A program made the position numbers and the translations under genes. The notes under the pieces are model-generated. The model made no database searches, was not told the DNA's origin, and worked only from the letters and a program-made list of their open reading frames with translations. 64,000 nucleotides of DNA from Thalassobius sp002708925 (GTDB lineage: Bacteria > Pseudomonadota > Alphaproteobacteria > Rhodobacterales > Rhodobacteraceae): contig NZ_JBNAGJ010000002.1 in NCBI RefSeq assembly GCF_049803795.1, forward strand, positions 248,001 through 312,000, written 5' to 3'. Of this stretch, positions 43,848-52,015 are shown one piece after another; position 1 is the stretch's first letter; each line of letters starts with the position of its first letter.

Positions 43848-44746
43848 TTGGATGTCTCCTTGGGCTGCATTAGGCGCTCTGCAATTTGTTTTGGCAGACT
43901 GGCCACCCCTTCGGCGCGAAGCAATGTGACGAAGTTTTCGTCAGCCATCAGCACCTTGAGCGCTTGTGTCAGAAAAAGCAGTTCGCTCCGCGTTGCGCCT
44001 GCCTTTCTCAGCAACACCTTCTTTTTCTCGACATCGTTTTCATAGGTCTTGAGCAGAGTCTCGACAGATAGACTCTTGCGTGGCCGTTCGACAGTGTTCG
44101 CGCGGCCCTTGCCGTGTTTCTGGCGCGCTTCAACAAGACGCTTGGCTGCAAGGAGTCTTCCGCCGCGTAGGAGCTTTTTCTCATAAGCCTGCCGGAGAAC
44201 ACGTTGCACGCCGACATCATCGGCGTCCGCAATGTCAACGGCAACACTGACCGGAATCTTACCGCTCTCCACTGCACGCAGGAGGCGATGTTCATGACTT
44301 TCCAGAAGCTTAATAACGCCGTGGACATACTTCTTGGACAGCTGGGTCTTGGCGGCGATTTCAGCTGCGGAATATCCGCATTCCTTGAGCCGCCCAATAT
44401 CTCTGAGCAAATCCAGCGAATGGTGCTGCCTGCGCGCCAGATTTTCTACCAGGCTCATGACAAGGCAGTCTTCGCTGCTGGCATTGATGACGATTGCCGG
44501 GATTTCAGATTGGCCAAGAACCTTGAATGCCTCCAGTCGGCCCTGGCCGCAGACCAATTCGTATACCGGCTTGTCTCCGTTTTCAGTCTCACGCGCCGCA
44601 ACCGTAATGGGTCTTTTCAACCCAAGCTCTGCAATGTTCGCAGTGATCTCATCGAACACCTTTTTGTTCCTGAGCCTTGGGTTGACTACAGTGATTGCAT
44701 CGACGGGAACAAGAACAGTGTGCTCGACTGGGGCGTGGTTCATCAC
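43838..44746 (-). CDS. ParB/Spo0J-like protein
   Basis: A 302-residue protein. The ParB N-domain shows NIAELGLKRPITV, CGQGRLEAFKVLG (box II, related to the CTP-binding GERRxRA) and SLVENLARRQHHSLDLLRDI (box III). The central HTH is YSAAEIAAKTQLSKKYVHGVIKLL. A basic linker and a helical C-terminal part follow. It overlaps the recombinase stop by 4 bp (ATGA), a sign of translational coupling. Because no parA or obvious parS is nearby, it may act in recombination control rather than segregation. Confidence 0.85.
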   Translation of the reverse strand: MMNHAPVEHTVLVPVDAITVVNPRLRNKKVFDEITANIAELGLKRPITVAARETENGDKPVYELVCGQGRLEAFKVLGQSEIPAIVINASSEDCLVMSLVENLARRQHHSLDLLRDIGRLKECGYSAAEIAAKTQLSKKYVHGVIKLLESHEHRLLRAVESGKIPVSVAVDIADADDVGVQRVLRQAYEKKLLRGGRLLAAKRLVEARQKHGKGRANTVERPRKSLSVETLLKTYENDVEKKKVLLRKAGATRSELLFLTQALKVLMADENFVTLLRAEGVASLPKQIAERLMQPKETSKCQ

Positions 44747-46299
44747 GCGACCTCCAGTATCGGCGCCCGTGCAGCCATGTCGAAGAAATGCGCCAGACTG
44801 CCTGCGCGGAATGCATCAAGGGACAAGCCGTTGTTTTCCGCCAAGCGTAACTGTGATTTGGTCATGTCAAAGGTAGGCAGCAAGTAGTAGTCGAGGGGCG
44901 CGGTATTGGCCTGTCCCATCCTGACGACGATGGACAGGTCCGGAAGCTGGCCGGTGCCCAGGCGAATGTTCCAACGATACGCGCCCGCGCCTGTTTGCAG
45001 ACAGCGGGCGATGACAATGGAAACGGTGAACTCGTCATTGATGATGAGAGTGTCTGCATTGTGGCTTTGGGCGACATTTCCACCAACGGCTTCGACCCCG
45101 GCGATGATGTCCCGGACGATGTCGGAATGCAGGCTGCGCAATCGTCTGTTGATCTCAATGTAACGGTAATCTCTGTCAGGTTTGAAGCCAACGAGGCTGT
45201 AAGCACGCAACAGGCTACCAAATCTGTTCTGGTAGGCCCCGCTTGATGGAAGCTTTGGTGCTTCATTGATGACAAAGCCTGAGAGGTAGCCGTTTTCTTC
45301 CAGTACCTCCTTCAGCCGATCCAGCATTTCGTCGTCGGACAAGACATGTGAACGAGCTGCAATGATTGCTCCGGCAGCGTTGAACAGGTTGGTGTCAACA
45401 ATTGCTTCAAAGGCACCAACAGCACGGACCCAGTTTTCCGGATCGTTCTGGACATGGCGTTTCTTGAGTTTGAAAGAGTGGCGATTCCAGAGATTGTTCC
45501 CGATGTATTTTTCGTTGGTCAGCATTTGACGTACAACCGCTGGTGACCAGTCCCGATCCAGATCGGTTCGGATGCCGCGTCGGTTCAGGTCTGACGCGAT
45601 TTCGGCTTCTGACCAACCATCCTCCACAAACCTCAAGAAGATCTGGTTTACTATAGCGATTTCATCAGCCGGACCCGGAACAAGCGTAACCCGGTCGGTT
45701 TGAATACTCTTGTGCTCTCCTCGCGACAGGATGCCTTTGGTACGACCCGCTTCATCGATCAACATGCGTCGCAGCCCGAACCCAGGTGCGCCGCCTTGTC
45801 GATAGCCCAACTCAATCAGCCGGCGCTGTCCTGCAAAGACCTTTTGCGACAGCTCGCGACTGTATTCGCCAGCCATCGCGCGCTTGACGCCTTTCACAAT
45901 GGTGGAAACGGGGCTTCCGTCATTTTCGAATTGCTCGGCGCAATACTCGACAGAAATGCCTGCGCGCTTGCAGATATACTCATAATAGGCGCTTTCATCC
46001 GCATCCTGAAAACGGCCCCAGCGACTGACATCATAGACGAGGACCGTTTTGAAATCGGTCTCACCTGCTTCGATGTCGTAGATGAGTTGCGAAAGACCGG
46101 CTCGGCCTTGAATGCTCAACCCGCTTTTGCCAGCATCAGAATAGGTTTGGATGATCTTGTAGCCGCGCTCGATCGCATATCGCTGGATGGCGTCGGCCTG
46201 GTTTTCGGTCGAGTACCGCTGGTGCTCGGTCGACATACGGACGTATTGCGCTGCGTTCCGGCGTTGTCCTCCGTCCGACTTGTTAATTGGCCAACTCAA
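44743..46299 (-). CDS. large serine recombinase
   Basis: A 518-residue recombinase. The resolvase catalytic domain has the nucleophile serine in YVRMSTEHQRYSTENQ (S23), YSDAGKSGLS and VYDVSRWGR. It is followed by the Recombinase domain (RQGGAPGFGLRRMLID ... WSPAVVRQMLTNEKYIG) and an extended C-terminal region without a clear zinc ribbon. This class integrates or excises elements without a directional cofactor pair of the tyrosine type. It starts 88 bp from a divergent HTH gene; the gap holds an inverted repeat. Confidence 0.93.
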   Translation of the reverse strand: MSWPINKSDGGQRRNAAQYVRMSTEHQRYSTENQADAIQRYAIERGYKIIQTYSDAGKSGLSIQGRAGLSQLIYDIEAGETDFKTVLVYDVSRWGRFQDADESAYYEYICKRAGISVEYCAEQFENDGSPVSTIVKGVKRAMAGEYSRELSQKVFAGQRRLIELGYRQGGAPGFGLRRMLIDEAGRTKGILSRGEHKSIQTDRVTLVPGPADEIAIVNQIFLRFVEDGWSEAEIASDLNRRGIRTDLDRDWSPAVVRQMLTNEKYIGNNLWNRHSFKLKKRHVQNDPENWVRAVGAFEAIVDTNLFNAAGAIIAARSHVLSDDEMLDRLKEVLEENGYLSGFVINEAPKLPSSGAYQNRFGSLLRAYSLVGFKPDRDYRYIEINRRLRSLHSDIVRDIIAGVEAVGGNVAQSHNADTLIINDEFTVSIVIARCLQTGAGAYRWNIRLGTGQLPDLSIVVRMGQANTAPLDYYLLPTFDMTKSQLRLAENNGLSLDAFRAGSLAHFFDMAARAPILEVA

Positions 46300-46319
46300 T
46301 GACGTGCCCCTCCATATTC

Positions 46320-46366
46320 AAGTTCGTAATTTTGCGCAGCTGTTCTGCGATTCCTTTCACGAACTT
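46320..46366. promoter_or_regulatory. inverted repeat in the recombinase/HTH divergent promoter
   Basis: AAGTTCGT (46,320-46,327) and ACGAACTT (46,359-46,366) are separated by 31 bp. A further partial symmetry (TGCGCAG with CTGTTCTGCG) lies between them. They are placed for an operator of the adjacent HTH protein or for a recombinase site. Confidence 0.45.
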
Positions 46367-46386
46367 ATCGGAAGGGAGACGGAAAC

Positions 46387-46758
46387 ATGTTTCATAAAAA
46401 GGGCAACATCTTTCATGGAGGCAGCCAGGATCTGGTGTCGGCTGTAGAATATCGAGAGGCAGTTAGGTCTGCGCTGACTTATGAGCTGGGTGGCGCGGGC
46501 CGAGCGGCGAAAGCAACGATAAAGTGGACAGGAGTAAGCGAAAGAACCGCAAAGAACTGGATAGCGGGTTCATACGGCCCAAGCGGTGAGCATCTGATTG
46601 GCCTGATGAAGCATTCGGATGCAGTGCTGGATGTGGTTTTGCAGCTAGCCGGACGCAATGAAGCTTTGGCGATGGAGCGCGTGCGGATTGTCAGGCGAGA
46701 ATTGGTAGAGGTTCTGAAAATGCTTGATGAAGTATGTGTATCACAAAGTGAGAATTAA
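46387..46758 (+). CDS. HTH-type regulator divergent from the recombinase
   Basis: A 123-residue protein with a central HTH: IKWTGVSERTAKNWIAGSYGPSGEHLIGLMKHS (about residues 45-78), an XRE-like arrangement, and a helical C-terminus (VRIVRRELVEVLKMLDEV). GGGAG is 8 bp before the ATG. Small proteins of this type are common next to recombinases in mobile islands and probably control them. The 208 bp between it and the next landmark are AT-rich with no gene. Confidence 0.7.
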   Translation: MFHKKGNIFHGGSQDLVSAVEYREAVRSALTYELGGAGRAAKATIKWTGVSERTAKNWIAGSYGPSGEHLIGLMKHSDAVLDVVLQLAGRNEALAMERVRIVRRELVEVLKMLDEVCVSQSEN

Positions 46759-46944
46759 CCCGGGACCTAGATATTTGATGGTTTTCTTGCAGTGGAAAAA
46801 ATCTTTGTCGAAAAAGGAAAAACTGTAGTCGGCGAACTTTCTAATAGTTTTTATAAATCAAGCAGATAAGATATCGAAAAAGGAACGATCTCGTGTCATT
46901 TCACACGAAGACTTAGACGATTTCGACGTGTAGCCGTGTTTTGC

Positions 46945-47240
46945 GTGGCTACCACTGTTTCAGATTTCGCGCGGCTTGGGGCGTTACAAAGCGCTGGGAT
47001 TGTGGTGCAGTAGAATCATTTCCCCCGCAGGGGCAGGCGGTTAGGTTCCGCTCGTTTCAACCTCAGCCTTAGCCATGAAACTAAATGGGCGGCTTTGGGT
47101 GTGATCCCGCATACATCGGTCGGGAAGGTGCATGCCGTGGGCTGGGGCGGGCGCGGGGTTTGCCAGCCTAAAAACAAATTCCAGACATGTTCAAAATCCC
47201 TGCAACTCTGTAATTTTGCCGAAAACATATATAACACATT
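46945..47240. repeat. element end B (diverged copy of 32061-32320)
   Basis: It carries the same ordered landmarks as end A: GTGGCTACCAC (46,945), CCCCGCAGGGGCAGGCGG (47,023), GTTTGCC (47,158) and CATATATAAC (47,226). TTCAAAATCCCTGCAACTCTG is equivalent to the motif cluster start of A but the TGTAAC repeats have decayed. The region from 46,759 to 47,365 has no gene. Confidence 0.65.
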
Positions 47241-47365
47241 GATTTCAATTATGCTTTTCGCACCTCTTTTTGGCGACCGAAAGTAACAAAAAATCGACTT
47301 TTACGCGTAAGTCACTGATTTTTATCAATACATACCTTTTGACACACCTCGCGCAAAAGAAAGGT

Positions 47366-47464
47366 ATGTATACACGCCAGTATGCGGCGCAGGTGTCACC
47401 GGCTTCAATTAGCGGCCTGGAAACGGTATTGATTGAAACGCCAACCCGCGCAATTGGACTATAG
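47366..47464 (+). pseudogene. possible N-terminal stub of an enolase-superfamily (MLE-like) gene
   Basis: A 32-codon frame whose end, SISGLETVLIETPTRAIGL, resembles the first strand of mandelate racemase/muconate-lactonising enzymes, which start with an I-T/S-x-E-T-x-x-x-x-x-PTR pattern. AAAGG precedes the ATG. The remaining 350 codons are missing; 21 bp later a convergent aldolase gene ends. Family assignment from so short a piece is tentative. Confidence 0.38.
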
Positions 47465-47484
47465 AAATCAGTCTCCTCATCCGT

Positions 47485-48246
47485 TTATTCGCTTTCATTG
47501 CACTTTCCACGAGACACAACGCCCTGGGCCGCGTTTCCCAGCAGGGATTGATCAGAGCCGCATACGAAAAGTGTAACGCCCTTAGCGTGCCATGCCGCAA
47601 TTTGGTTTGGGTTGCCTACAAAGAGGCCAATGGGAGTATCTGCCCGCTGACTCGCAGCTATAATACGTTCAATCGCCGCGTCCAGTTCGTCAGACGGATA
47701 CCCCACCTGCATGGATTGGGCCAGATCGGCAGGGCCAATGAACAGCATGTCCACGTCTGCTATCGCGGCAATGTCGTCCAGATTGTCCAGGGCACAAGCA
47801 TCTTCGATCTGCACCATTACCACGCTGCGCCCATCACACAGCGCTTGATACTCGGGTATCGCAATTCCGCCGTAATTTCCCGCACGCGGAGATGGAGAAA
47901 GGCCACGCTTACCTCGGGCAAATCGCACTGCATCGCAGACCGACTCGGCGTCGGGTTTGTCCAGAACGTGGGGCACCATGACCCCGGTCAGCCCCAGATC
48001 AAAGAGCGGGGCAATCCAGTCCCGCGTTGCGCCCCAACGTCGCGACAGTAAAGGCAGGCCAGACGCTTTGGACGCCAGCGCCATCATATCCATCTGGGCG
48101 ATGCCAATTGGGGCGTGCTCTTGGTCAACCACAGCAAAATCCAACCCGGCATGGGCAAGGATTTCAACATTCTGGGGCGCAGGCGTCTTGATGAAAGTGC
48201 CAATCAACAGCTCTTTGGCTTTGATTCGGGATCTGAGGTCTTGCAT
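47485..48246 (-). CDS. HpcH/HpaI-family aldolase
   Basis: A 253-residue class II (metal-dependent) pyruvate aldolase: LLIGTFIKTPAPQNVEILAHAGLDFAVVDQEHAP at the N-terminus, arginine in SRRWGA, the metal-ligand glutamate in VMVQIEDACALDNLDD and aspartate in DMLFIGPADLAQSM. It would cleave 2-keto-4-hydroxy acids into pyruvate and an aldehyde. The start at 48,246 has AAGGGA 7 bp upstream; the longer frame would overlap the previous gene by 8 bp. Terminal gene of the TRAP operon. Confidence 0.9.
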   Translation of the reverse strand: MQDLRSRIKAKELLIGTFIKTPAPQNVEILAHAGLDFAVVDQEHAPIGIAQMDMMALASKASGLPLLSRRWGATRDWIAPLFDLGLTGVMVPHVLDKPDAESVCDAVRFARGKRGLSPSPRAGNYGGIAIPEYQALCDGRSVVMVQIEDACALDNLDDIAAIADVDMLFIGPADLAQSMQVGYPSDELDAAIERIIAASQRADTPIGLFVGNPNQIAAWHAKGVTLFVCGSDQSLLGNAAQGVVSRGKCNESE

Positions 48247-48256
48247 TCGGGTTCCC

Positions 48257-49213
48257 TTATCCATTCAGGCCGATGGCATCGGCAGCGTTGCTGGCGACCA
48301 TCTGACGGATTTGCGCATCCGAGTACCCCAGCCCGATGCAGGCGGCGATGCCGTTCTGGAAACCTTCGAGCGGTGTGATCGTACCCACCTGCCCCAGATC
48401 AGAGCACAGGATGGTGCGTTCCGCTCCGACCAGATCAATGAAATCGCGCAGTTCCTCATCCGTACGATTTTTGAACTTGGAGCCTTCGGCAAAAAACGCC
48501 AGCGAATGTTCAACATAGGCCCCCATGTCGGCGATTTCCTTGGTGTCCTCCATCGAGGCGCCGACGATATCTTCGGGATGGGTAAAGATCAGCTGCTCCA
48601 CCCCGCGTTTCTTGGCCTCGGCAAAGACGATCTTGGTTTCAGACACATGGATATGACCACTGGCCAGCGCCATGCCGGTGGCGGCCATGACGTCCAGCAA
48701 ATCCAGCACCTCGGGTCGTAGTTTGTCATCGTCACACAAAGGCACAGCCGACGCCGGGCGTATTTTCTGAGTCGAAGCCGGATGTTCCCACCCGGAAGAG
48801 CGCTCCCATTCCAGATGGTTTTCGGCGGCCAGCGTCGGCAGCCAGACAATCCGCCCGTCCATCGCCGCAGTGTGTTCGACCGCGTAGGGGTTAATCCCCC
48901 CCACCACGTTGTTGAGCACAATGCCCGAGTAAACCTTGGTGGCCAGATCAGGGTAGTGATCTTGTACCATCCGCGCACAGATCACGCCGGAATAGTCATG
49001 ATCCTTGGTCACCATCGCGGCAAACCCGTTGTCCGAATACACCTGCGCCAACTCCAGATGATCGACAGCGCGAGGCGCGATTGAAGGGCCTGAATGCACA
49101 TGCGGATCCACTGCACCTTTTAGGATGTCCGCAATGCGCGCGGCCTCTTGGACTTTGATGCTTTCGATGTCATTCATGGGAGCCTCCTGCTTATTGGTGT
49201 TCGTGTCTGTCAT
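48257..49213 (-). CDS. DUF6282 amidohydrolase-like protein
   Basis: A 318-residue metal-dependent hydrolase-like TIM barrel. The first metal motif is DPHVHSGPS (about residue 36). Further histidines are in TKDHDY, SGHIHVSE and FTHPED, and the aspartate in ILCSDLGQVGT. This matches the DUF6282 family, usually found in catabolic clusters; its reaction is not established, and lactone or cyclic amide hydrolysis is plausible. An in-frame ATG at 49,177 is an alternative start. It lies 3 bp from the oxidoreductase gene. Confidence 0.82.
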   Translation of the reverse strand: MTDTNTNKQEAPMNDIESIKVQEAARIADILKGAVDPHVHSGPSIAPRAVDHLELAQVYSDNGFAAMVTKDHDYSGVICARMVQDHYPDLATKVYSGIVLNNVVGGINPYAVEHTAAMDGRIVWLPTLAAENHLEWERSSGWEHPASTQKIRPASAVPLCDDDKLRPEVLDLLDVMAATGMALASGHIHVSETKIVFAEAKKRGVEQLIFTHPEDIVGASMEDTKEIADMGAYVEHSLAFFAEGSKFKNRTDEELRDFIDLVGAERTILCSDLGQVGTITPLEGFQNGIAACIGLGYSDAQIRQMVASNAADAIGLNG

Positions 49214-49216
49214 GGC

Positions 49217-49945
49217 TTATCCTTTGCGCGCCCACGCGCCTTCGGGCACGGTGTCTAGCGCGGTGCGCCAATCATCCGTGCGTTGAATGGGCCGTGCTGC
49301 AAGGTCGAGCGCTGCTTGGGCCGCAGCCGCAAGGTATTCGGCGCGGGCGGCAGCATCGGTGCGCGGGACGCCATAGCTGACCACCGGCTCAGCCACCTCA
49401 AACCCCATGTATTCCAGCGCCAGCTTGCGAATCGGCATTAGCAGCGGGCCGATGGGGCCATAGACACCCGTGTCAGAGAACCGTTCCCGCGTGCCGCCGG
49501 TGGTGACACTGATCATGGCGTGGCGGCCTTTGAACAACCCGGTGTCAAAGCGACGCCCATCAACATAGGCAAATCCATAGCTCAGCACGCGGTCGATCCA
49601 GCCCTTCATCAGGGCGGGCGCACCACCCCACCACAGCGGAAACTGCAAGATCACATTGTCCGCCCGCGCTACGCGGGCCTGTTCGCGCGCGATATCAGCG
49701 GCGAAAGCCATGTGCCGCGCGGCATGGGCCTGTTCGGCCTGCACATGAAAACGACCTGGATCGGCAACGCTGTCTATATCATGGCGCCCAATGTCCGCGC
49801 GGAATCTCTCGGCCGCCAAGTCCGAGATGACCACCTCGTGCCCCGCCACGTGCAGCGCATTCGCCATATTATGCGCCAGCGCATGATTGAACGAGCCCGG
49901 TTCGGGATGGGCGACCACGATCAACGTATTACGCGCGTCTGACAT
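49217..49945 (-). CDS. NQO1-type NAD(P)H-dependent flavin oxidoreductase
   Basis: A 242-residue flavodoxin-fold enzyme: LIVVAHPEPGSFNHALA at the N-terminus, VILQFPLWWGGAPALMKGWIDRVLSYGFAY (FMN/FAD loop, about residue 100) and SVTTGGTRERFS. The family reduces quinones or acts as a flavin reductase. It is in one operon with the TRAP transporter and DUF6282 gene and may reduce a pathway intermediate. Confidence 0.9.
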   Translation of the reverse strand: MSDARNTLIVVAHPEPGSFNHALAHNMANALHVAGHEVVISDLAAERFRADIGRHDIDSVADPGRFHVQAEQAHAARHMAFAADIAREQARVARADNVILQFPLWWGGAPALMKGWIDRVLSYGFAYVDGRRFDTGLFKGRHAMISVTTGGTRERFSDTGVYGPIGPLLMPIRKLALEYMGFEVAEPVVSYGVPRTDAAARAEYLAAAAQAALDLAARPIQRTDDWRTALDTVPEGAWARKG

Positions 49946-49948
49946 GGC

Positions 49949-50110
49949 TTAAAATTCCACCTTGTCAGCGCCACTTAGGCTCAGCATCTCACGGGTCTCA
50001 TGCACAGCGGTGGCGGTTCCCTCGACTGTGATAAGCTGATGCCGCGCACTCGACGAGGAGCGAATCCCAACCGTCACGGCACAGGAGATGATGATCTTAC
50101 GTTTGGCCAT
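49949..50110 (-). pseudogene. internally deleted BKACE (DUF849) remnant
   Basis: A 53-codon frame that begins MAKRKIIISCAVT and ends HETREMLSLSGADKVEF. These are the typical first strand and last helix of beta-keto acid cleavage enzymes (about 300 residues), which convert a beta-keto acid plus acetyl-CoA. Some 250 internal codons are missing while both ends and the frame are kept. It lies between the oxidoreductase and dctM in the operon. It could be translated, but cannot be catalytic. Confidence 0.6.
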
Positions 50111-50117
50111 TTGGTCC

Positions 50118-51392
50118 TCAGAACAGGGCGCGTGGAATGAACAGGGTCAGTTGGGGGAACAGCGCGATCAGGGCCAGAATGCCAAGACAGATACCGACCA
50201 GCGGCAGGGCCTCGCGGATGACTCGCGTTACTGGCTCGCCTGAAATCGCCGAGGCGATAAACAACAAAATGCCCACCGGAGGTGTTGCCATGCCGATCAC
50301 CACGTTCAACACCACCACGGTGCCGAATTGCACAGAGTCCATGCCGATGATGGCCTGCATTTTCAGCAGGATCGGCATGGTTAGGATCAGAATCGAAATC
50401 GGCTCAAGGAACATCCCCAGCACCAGCAGGAACAAGTTCAGAAACAGAAGGATTATCCAAGGATTATCGGTGATCTGAAGCATGGCATTGGCGATCAGGG
50501 TCGGGACTTGTTCCAGTGTAAACACAAAGGACACGATGCTGGCCATTGAGGTGATAAACAGGATCGAGGCTGAAACCAGCGCCGTGGCGATCAGCGCATT
50601 CCAGACTCGCTCCACAGTCAGATCGCGGTAGATAAACCCGATGAACAAGGCATAGGCAACGGCAACAGCTGCCGCCTCGGTCGGGGTGAAGATGCCTGCC
50701 TTGATACCCACCAGAATGATCAGAGGCAGGATCAATGCGGGCAGGGTGCGGCGGGTGGCGGCCAGCCGTTCGGCCAGCGCCATCTTATCGGTCACCGGAA
50801 AACCATCGCGCCGGGCGCGCCAACTGGCGTATGTCAGCAAACCTAGGGCAATGCCAATGCCTGGCACCACCCCGGCTAAAAACAACTGGCCGATCGAAGC
50901 GCCGGACAGCACGCCGTAAATGATCATAGTTATTGAGGGCGGGATGATCGGCCCCATGACCGAACTGACTGCGATCAATGCCGCAGCGTAGGCAGACGGC
51001 ATCCCTTGTTTTGACATGGTCGGGATCAGGATTGTTCCTAGCGCCGAGGCCTCGGCCGTGGCACTGCCGGAAATCCCCGCGAAAAAGCCAGAAGACAGGA
51101 TCGACACAGACGACATCCCACCGCGTCGATGCCCGACCATCGCGCGGGCGAAGTTGACGATCCGATCAGTCACACCGCCCACATTCATCAACGAACCGGC
51201 CAGAAGGAAAAGCGGAATGGTCAACAGCACGAACTGATCAATGCCCGCGATCATCCGCTGCGGCAGCATCAGGGCCATCATGCCGTTGCCCGATAGGTAC
51301 AGATAAATCGTGCCGCCAATCCCTAGCGCCAGCGCGATCGGAATGCCACTAGCCAGCAGCCCGGCGAATACAAAAAAGAAACTGCCCATCAC
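50118..51392 (-). CDS. dctM: TRAP transporter large permease (DctM)
   Basis: A 424-residue membrane protein with 12-13 transmembrane helices. Family features are SGFFAGISGSATAEASALGTILIPTM (about residue 100), GPIIPPSITMIIYGVLSGAS (about 145), FTPTEAAAVAVAYALFIG and GMATPPVGILLF near the end. It carries the sodium-coupled uptake of a carboxylate delivered by the binding protein. It overlaps dctQ by 4 bp. Confidence 0.95.
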   Translation of the reverse strand: MMGSFFFVFAGLLASGIPIALALGIGGTIYLYLSGNGMMALMLPQRMIAGIDQFVLLTIPLFLLAGSLMNVGGVTDRIVNFARAMVGHRRGGMSSVSILSSGFFAGISGSATAEASALGTILIPTMSKQGMPSAYAAALIAVSSVMGPIIPPSITMIIYGVLSGASIGQLFLAGVVPGIGIALGLLTYASWRARRDGFPVTDKMALAERLAATRRTLPALILPLIILVGIKAGIFTPTEAAAVAVAYALFIGFIYRDLTVERVWNALIATALVSASILFITSMASIVSFVFTLEQVPTLIANAMLQITDNPWIILLFLNLFLLVLGMFLEPISILILTMPILLKMQAIIGMDSVQFGTVVVLNVVIGMATPPVGILLFIASAISGEPVTRVIREALPLVGICLGILALIALFPQLTLFIPRALF

Positions 51393-51958
51393 TGTGCCCC
51401 TTCGGACGGCGGAGGGCCGTCGTAATCTGTGTTTTTTAGGAATTCAGGGCGAAACCGGGTGATCAGATCAGCCAGCACATGCAGCGCCATCAGCGACAGG
51501 CCAACAGTGACCGACACATAGACCCAGCGTATAGACAGGCCCAAAGGAGCACCAGTTAAGGTTTCCCAGATGAAATCCAGCGCCGGGATGGTCTGACGAT
51601 CAAAGTTCGAAGCAAAGTCATAGCCATGCCACGCCATTAGCCCCAGAAAAAGCAGGATCGGCACGGCCATAACGGCGCTTAACAGCCATTTTCCGCGCGG
51701 GGGCAGCTGCGCAGGCACGAAATCCAGCGCCACGAATTCGCCTCGCGTGTAGGCCATGCCAAGCACTAAGAATGTCTGCCAGATCAACAGGTAACGGCAC
51801 AGCTCTTCAGCCCAGATAAGTGAGTCCCCAAGGACATAACGGGCAAAGACCTGTGCGATCATGATACCCACGATCGACGTCATGCACAGGCCAGCTAAAA
51901 CGCGTATGGCCCATAAATAAGTGCGGATGATCCATGGAAGTTGGGGTGCCGTTGACAT
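51389..51958 (-). CDS. dctQ: TRAP transporter small permease (DctQ)
   Basis: A 189-residue protein with four transmembrane helices and the DctQ signature YVLGDSLIWAEELCRYLLIWQTFLVLGMAYTRGE (about residues 42-75). It supports DctM and the binding protein. It overlaps dctM by 4 bp and follows dctP by 57 bp. Confidence 0.93.
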   Translation of the reverse strand: MSTAPQLPWIIRTYLWAIRVLAGLCMTSIVGIMIAQVFARYVLGDSLIWAEELCRYLLIWQTFLVLGMAYTRGEFVALDFVPAQLPPRGKWLLSAVMAVPILLFLGLMAWHGYDFASNFDRQTIPALDFIWETLTGAPLGLSIRWVYVSVTVGLSLMALHVLADLITRFRPEFLKNTDYDGPPPSEGAQ

Positions 51959-52015
51959 GACCTGCCTTTCAGGTTGCCCCCCGCACGCCTAGAAAGACGT
52001 GCGGGGGGTGGACAT

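Noticed and set aside
32015..47365. A complete prophage
   Set aside because: No capsid, tail, terminase, portal or lysis genes are present; the genes are of satellite, transposon and recombinase type.
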